Positions 23,161 to 25,545 of a stretch of 25,545 nucleotides of DNA are shown here, piece after piece. This DNA is from Desulfobacteraceae bacterium (GTDB lineage Bacteria > Desulfobacterota > Desulfobacteria > Desulfobacterales > SURF-15), in the NCBI GenBank assembly GCA_003599475.1, contig QZKK01000129.1:1-25545 (forward strand). Reading direction: 5' to 3'. Position numbers and translations under genes: made by a program. How positions within the stretch are numbered: the stretch's first letter is position 1; the number at the start of each line of letters is the position of its first letter. The notes below the pieces were generated by a model. The model was given only the letters and a program-made list of their open reading frames with translations, searched no databases and had not been told where the DNA came from.

Positions 23161-23349
23161 AATCGGCTCGCCGCGAGAGGAAGAAATTGCTTGCAAATTG
23201 AGAAGATAAATACTAATGATGCGGGCTTAATGCATAGGCAAAAACCTGCTTCGGATCGGTGTTTAGAGGCGGTATCAGCATCTTTTGAATGAATGAAAAT
23301 AAGGCTGCGGATCTTTGCCGTCCTCCGCGGCGCCAGGTGAATGTGGATC

Positions 23350-25188
23350 GTGAACAAATCAACGGAACGAAACTACCTTCGGACCATCCAGAAGGCTTCC
23401 GAAAAGATCAAACAGTTGCGTGCCGAGGTGGGCGCTTTGAAGGTGAAGGAGCCCGTGGCTGTTATCGGCATGGGATGCCGGTTCCCGGGCAACGGCGTCG
23501 ATCCGGACTCTTTCTGGCGCCTGCTCGAAGAACGAGGGGATGCGGTCGGGCGCGTCCCTCCGGAGCGCTGGTCCGTCGAAGCGTATTACGACCCGCATGG
23601 CAAAACTCCCGGGACCGCGTACACCATGAACGGGGGGTTTCTCGATGAGGTGGACGGGTTCGATTGCGGCTTCTTCGGGATCTCGGCCGGGGAGGCGGCG
23701 GCGCTCGACCCACAGCAGCGCCTGCTTCTTGAGGTAAGCTGGGAGACCCTGGAGCACGCGGGCATCGATCCGGACCGGCTCAAGGGCACCCGGACCGGCG
23801 TTTTCCTCGGCATGTGCGGCAGCGATTATCACCAGGCCCACCTGGGCTCCGGCGATCCGGAACGCATCGACGAACATTCGGTTACCGGCGTCGCCTTGAG
23901 CACCGCGGCGGGAAGGTTGTCCTATTTCTATGATTTCCATGGTCCGAGCGTTGTGATGGACTCGGCCTGCTCCTCCTCTCTTCTGGCCCTCCACCATGCC
24001 GTGCGAAGTCTCCGCGAAGGGGAGACGGAGATAGCCCTGGCGGGAGGGGTTCACCTGATTCTCACCCCCGAGCCCTATATCGGCTTTTCCCGGCTGGGCG
24101 CCCTCTCCCCCAGCGGGAAGTGCCGTGCCTTCGATGCATCGGCGGATGGATACGTCCGGGGGGAGGGGTGCGGGCTGGTGCTTCTGAAGCGGCTCTCCGA
24201 TGCAAGAAGAGACGGGGATAAGATCCTTGCCCTCATCCGGGGAAGCGCCGTCAACCAGGACGGTCAGAGCAACGGCCTGACCGCCCCCAACGCACCGGCC
24301 CAGAAGGATGTGATCGAAAGGGCCCTTGCGGACGCAGGTCTTGCTCCCGGCGCGGTCGATTACGTGGAAGCCCACGGAACGGGCACCTCCCTGGGGGATC
24401 CTATCGAGGCCCGGGCCCTTGCCATGGTTTTCGGAAAACGGCGCCCGCTTCCCGTGGGATCGGTGAAGACCAATATCGGCCACCTGGAAGCTGCCGCGGG
24501 CATGGCGAGCCTGATCAAGGTGATTCTTTCCATGGGCCGCGGCAGGATCCCCGGGAGCCTCCATTTCAAAAATCCCAACCCCCACATCCCCTGGGAGGAG
24601 ATCCCCCTTTCCGTCGTGACCGAAAACACCCCCTGGCCTCGCGAGCGGGGGGAGCGGGTGGCGGGGATCAGTGCATTCGGATTCAGCGGTACGAACGTCC
24701 ACATGGTGGTCTCGGGGCCGCCGGAAGAGCCTGCCCGAACTCCGGATCGGACTCCGGATCGGACGCCGGACCCGACATTGGACCGGGCATTGGACCGGGC
24801 ATTGGAGAAGATCCCGGAACGCCCCCTTCACATCCTCACCCTCTCCGCAAGAGAGGATCTCGCCCTGGCAAAGCTTGCCCGGTCCTACGCGGATCTTCTT
24901 TTGCGGGATGACGGAGTCTCCCCTGCGGACGTATGCCACTCCGCCAACACCGGGAGGCACCGATTTTCACACTGCACCTTTGTGGTCGGCGACACACGGG
25001 AAACCCTGGGGCACAGTCTCCTGAAACTTTCGGAGAAGCCCCCTTCCCTTCCGGAGGCGCTGGAAAGAGAGCGGGGGGCCTGTCCCGAGGTGGTGTTCCT
25101 CTACCCCGGCCATGATCGGTGGAATGCAGGCATGGGGGCGGAACTTTACACGGCACACCCGGTATTCCGCGACGCCGTCGACCGATGC
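23350..25188 (+). CDS. Type I polyketide synthase: docking helix, KS and start of AT (interrupted)
   Basis: Begins at a GTG (23350) with AGGTG about 10 bases upstream. Residues 1-35 form a helical docking segment (NKSTERNYLRTIQKASEKIK...), typical of PKS chains that receive a substrate from another protein. Residues 37-455 are a complete ketosynthase: EPVAVIGMGCRFPG, active-site Cys207 (DSACSSSLLAL), His342 (EAHGTGTSLGDPIE) and His378 (KTNIGHLEAAAG), so condensation should work. A linker with six four-residue repeats (464-487) precedes the KS-AT region (LTLSARED..., about 493 on), and an acyltransferase starts at about residue 581 (VVFLYPGHDRWNAGMG ... PVFRDAVDRC). The usual GQGSQ of AT is GHDRW here. 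Homology stops at the Cys near 25188; the frame stays open to the window end but reads as unrelated sequence. Product unknown. Confidence 0.88.
24739..24810 (+). repeat. 12-base tandem repeats in the PKS linker
   Basis: Six in-frame 12-base units: ACTCCGGATCGG twice, ACGCCGGACCCG, ACATTGGACCGG, GCATTGGACCGG and GCATTGGAGAAG. They encode (T/A)(P/L)(D/E)(R/P/K) repeats between the KS and the KS-AT linker domain. Unit number may vary between strains. Confidence 0.9.
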
Positions 25189-25545
25189 GGCGGCAATCGC
25201 GGCAGCGGTACCGAATCCTGCCTCAGTCAGATTAGCGATCGTCTCTGCCGGCAGATTAATCCCCAGCCCCGCAACGGAGATCTCCGTCAGATCGGAATCG
25301 TCAGATCCGGTGTCGCCTGTACCGGTCTGTTCCGGCGCCCCTGCACCGTCTTTCTGCGGCGTGGAGGGCGGGAGGGAAGGAGTAGGCTTCTTTTCCGGCT
25401 CATTTGCGGGCGGCTGCGGATCGGGAACGAACCGCGATGTCACTTTGAAGGACGGATTGTTCCGAAAGTGTTCGAACTTCGGGTCGCCCTGGATGAATTC
25501 TCCCCGCCAGCCCTTGTCGAGCCGCCTCTCGTAGAGTTCGAGGGC
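25165..25545 (-). CDS. Fragment of an unrelated protein with helix-hairpin-helix-like segment
   Basis: The minus strand reads as good protein from the window end to about 25165: ALELYERRLDKGWRGEFIQG, then DPKFEHFRNNPSFK, a Pro/Glu/Thr-rich linker (PDPQPPANEPEKKPTPSLPP...), an acidic stretch (TGSDDSDLTE), and GLGINLPAETIANLTEAGFG followed by TAAAIAAASVDGVAE. The last part is like a helix-hairpin-helix segment (usually continuing to IPGIG), but the sequence turns into EYRVCRV, which is antisense to the PKS. The domain order (head, linker, HhH) is reminiscent of some phage structural proteins; this is only a resemblance. Both ends of the gene are missing: one at the window edge, one at the junction. 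Confidence 0.5.

Larger units (their letters stand above)
22866..23349. other. Long spacer between the binding-protein gene and the PKS
   Basis: A 484-base stretch containing a hairpin right after the preceding stop, a Cys-containing remnant-like frame (22921-23160), and an AT-rich part (23180-23300) with no gene recognised. The PKS start is at its right end. No insertion sequence, tRNA or clear promoter was found. Confidence 0.6.

Noticed and set aside
23359..24960. 533-residue open frame on the minus strand
   Set aside because: It is antisense to the KS domain, whose catalytic residues and spacing are complete on the plus strand.
25189..25545. Continuation of the PKS frame to the window end
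   Set aside because: The frame is open, but its translation is rich in Arg/Cys and lacks AT motifs, whereas the minus strand reads as a credible protein.

Overview
The window reads as a chromosomal contig end from an anaerobic, GC-rich bacterium, most likely an uncultured Desulfobacterota (former Deltaproteobacteria) from sediment or groundwater. This placement is inferred from gene content and layout, not from any search. The clues are the hslV-hslU-arg cluster next to xerC, an aldehyde:ferredoxin oxidoreductase (AOR, an enzyme of anaerobes), a tripartite tricarboxylate transporter (TTT), and intergenic DNA full of short degenerate word repeats such as ACAGGAT, GTGTTCA and CGAAATC.

Left region (1-4571): a minus-strand operon tctB-tctA-tctC followed by a Gfo/Idh/MocA-type oxidoreductase cut by the window edge. 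It diverges from a plus-strand gene of the 4,5-dihydroxyphthalate decarboxylase / binding-protein-like family. Sigma70-like promoters can be read for both directions. Together they look like uptake and processing of an organic (possibly aromatic) carboxylate.

Second region (4572-7430): repeat-rich DNA, then a minus-strand two-gene operon with an 8-iron-sulfur-cysteine ferredoxin-like protein and a full-length AOR that keeps its Cys ligands. Upstream, in transcriptional order, lie a -35/-10 promoter, a complete cobalamin riboswitch and a 15-bp intrinsic terminator just before the ferredoxin gene. A B12 switch over an AOR operon is the most striking regulatory feature here.

Third region (7534-17003): a long minus-strand run of housekeeping genes. 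In transcription order these are a Rho-N-like small protein, an NT5C-like HAD phosphatase, xerC, hslV, hslU, argB, argF, argH, an FN3-like lipoprotein, folK, a YHS/TRASH-like membrane protein and pgsA. A strong promoter lies at 17122-17151.

Fourth region (17386-25188): plus-strand accessory genes. They are a SyrD/PvdE-type fused ABC exporter, a Cys-rich putative lipoprotein, an SPFH/prohibitin-like membrane protein, a 58-residue two-helix membrane protein, a DUF697-like protein, a TrpX/COG2984-type binding protein, a remnant-like stretch, and a type I polyketide synthase (docking helix, complete KS, start of AT). The exporter and PKS suggest a secondary-metabolite locus; the role of the membrane genes between them is unknown.

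The last ~360 bases do not continue the AT domain. They code well on the minus strand for part of an unrelated protein with a helix-hairpin-helix-like segment, so a junction (rearrangement, or assembly/amplification chimera) lies at about 25165-25200.
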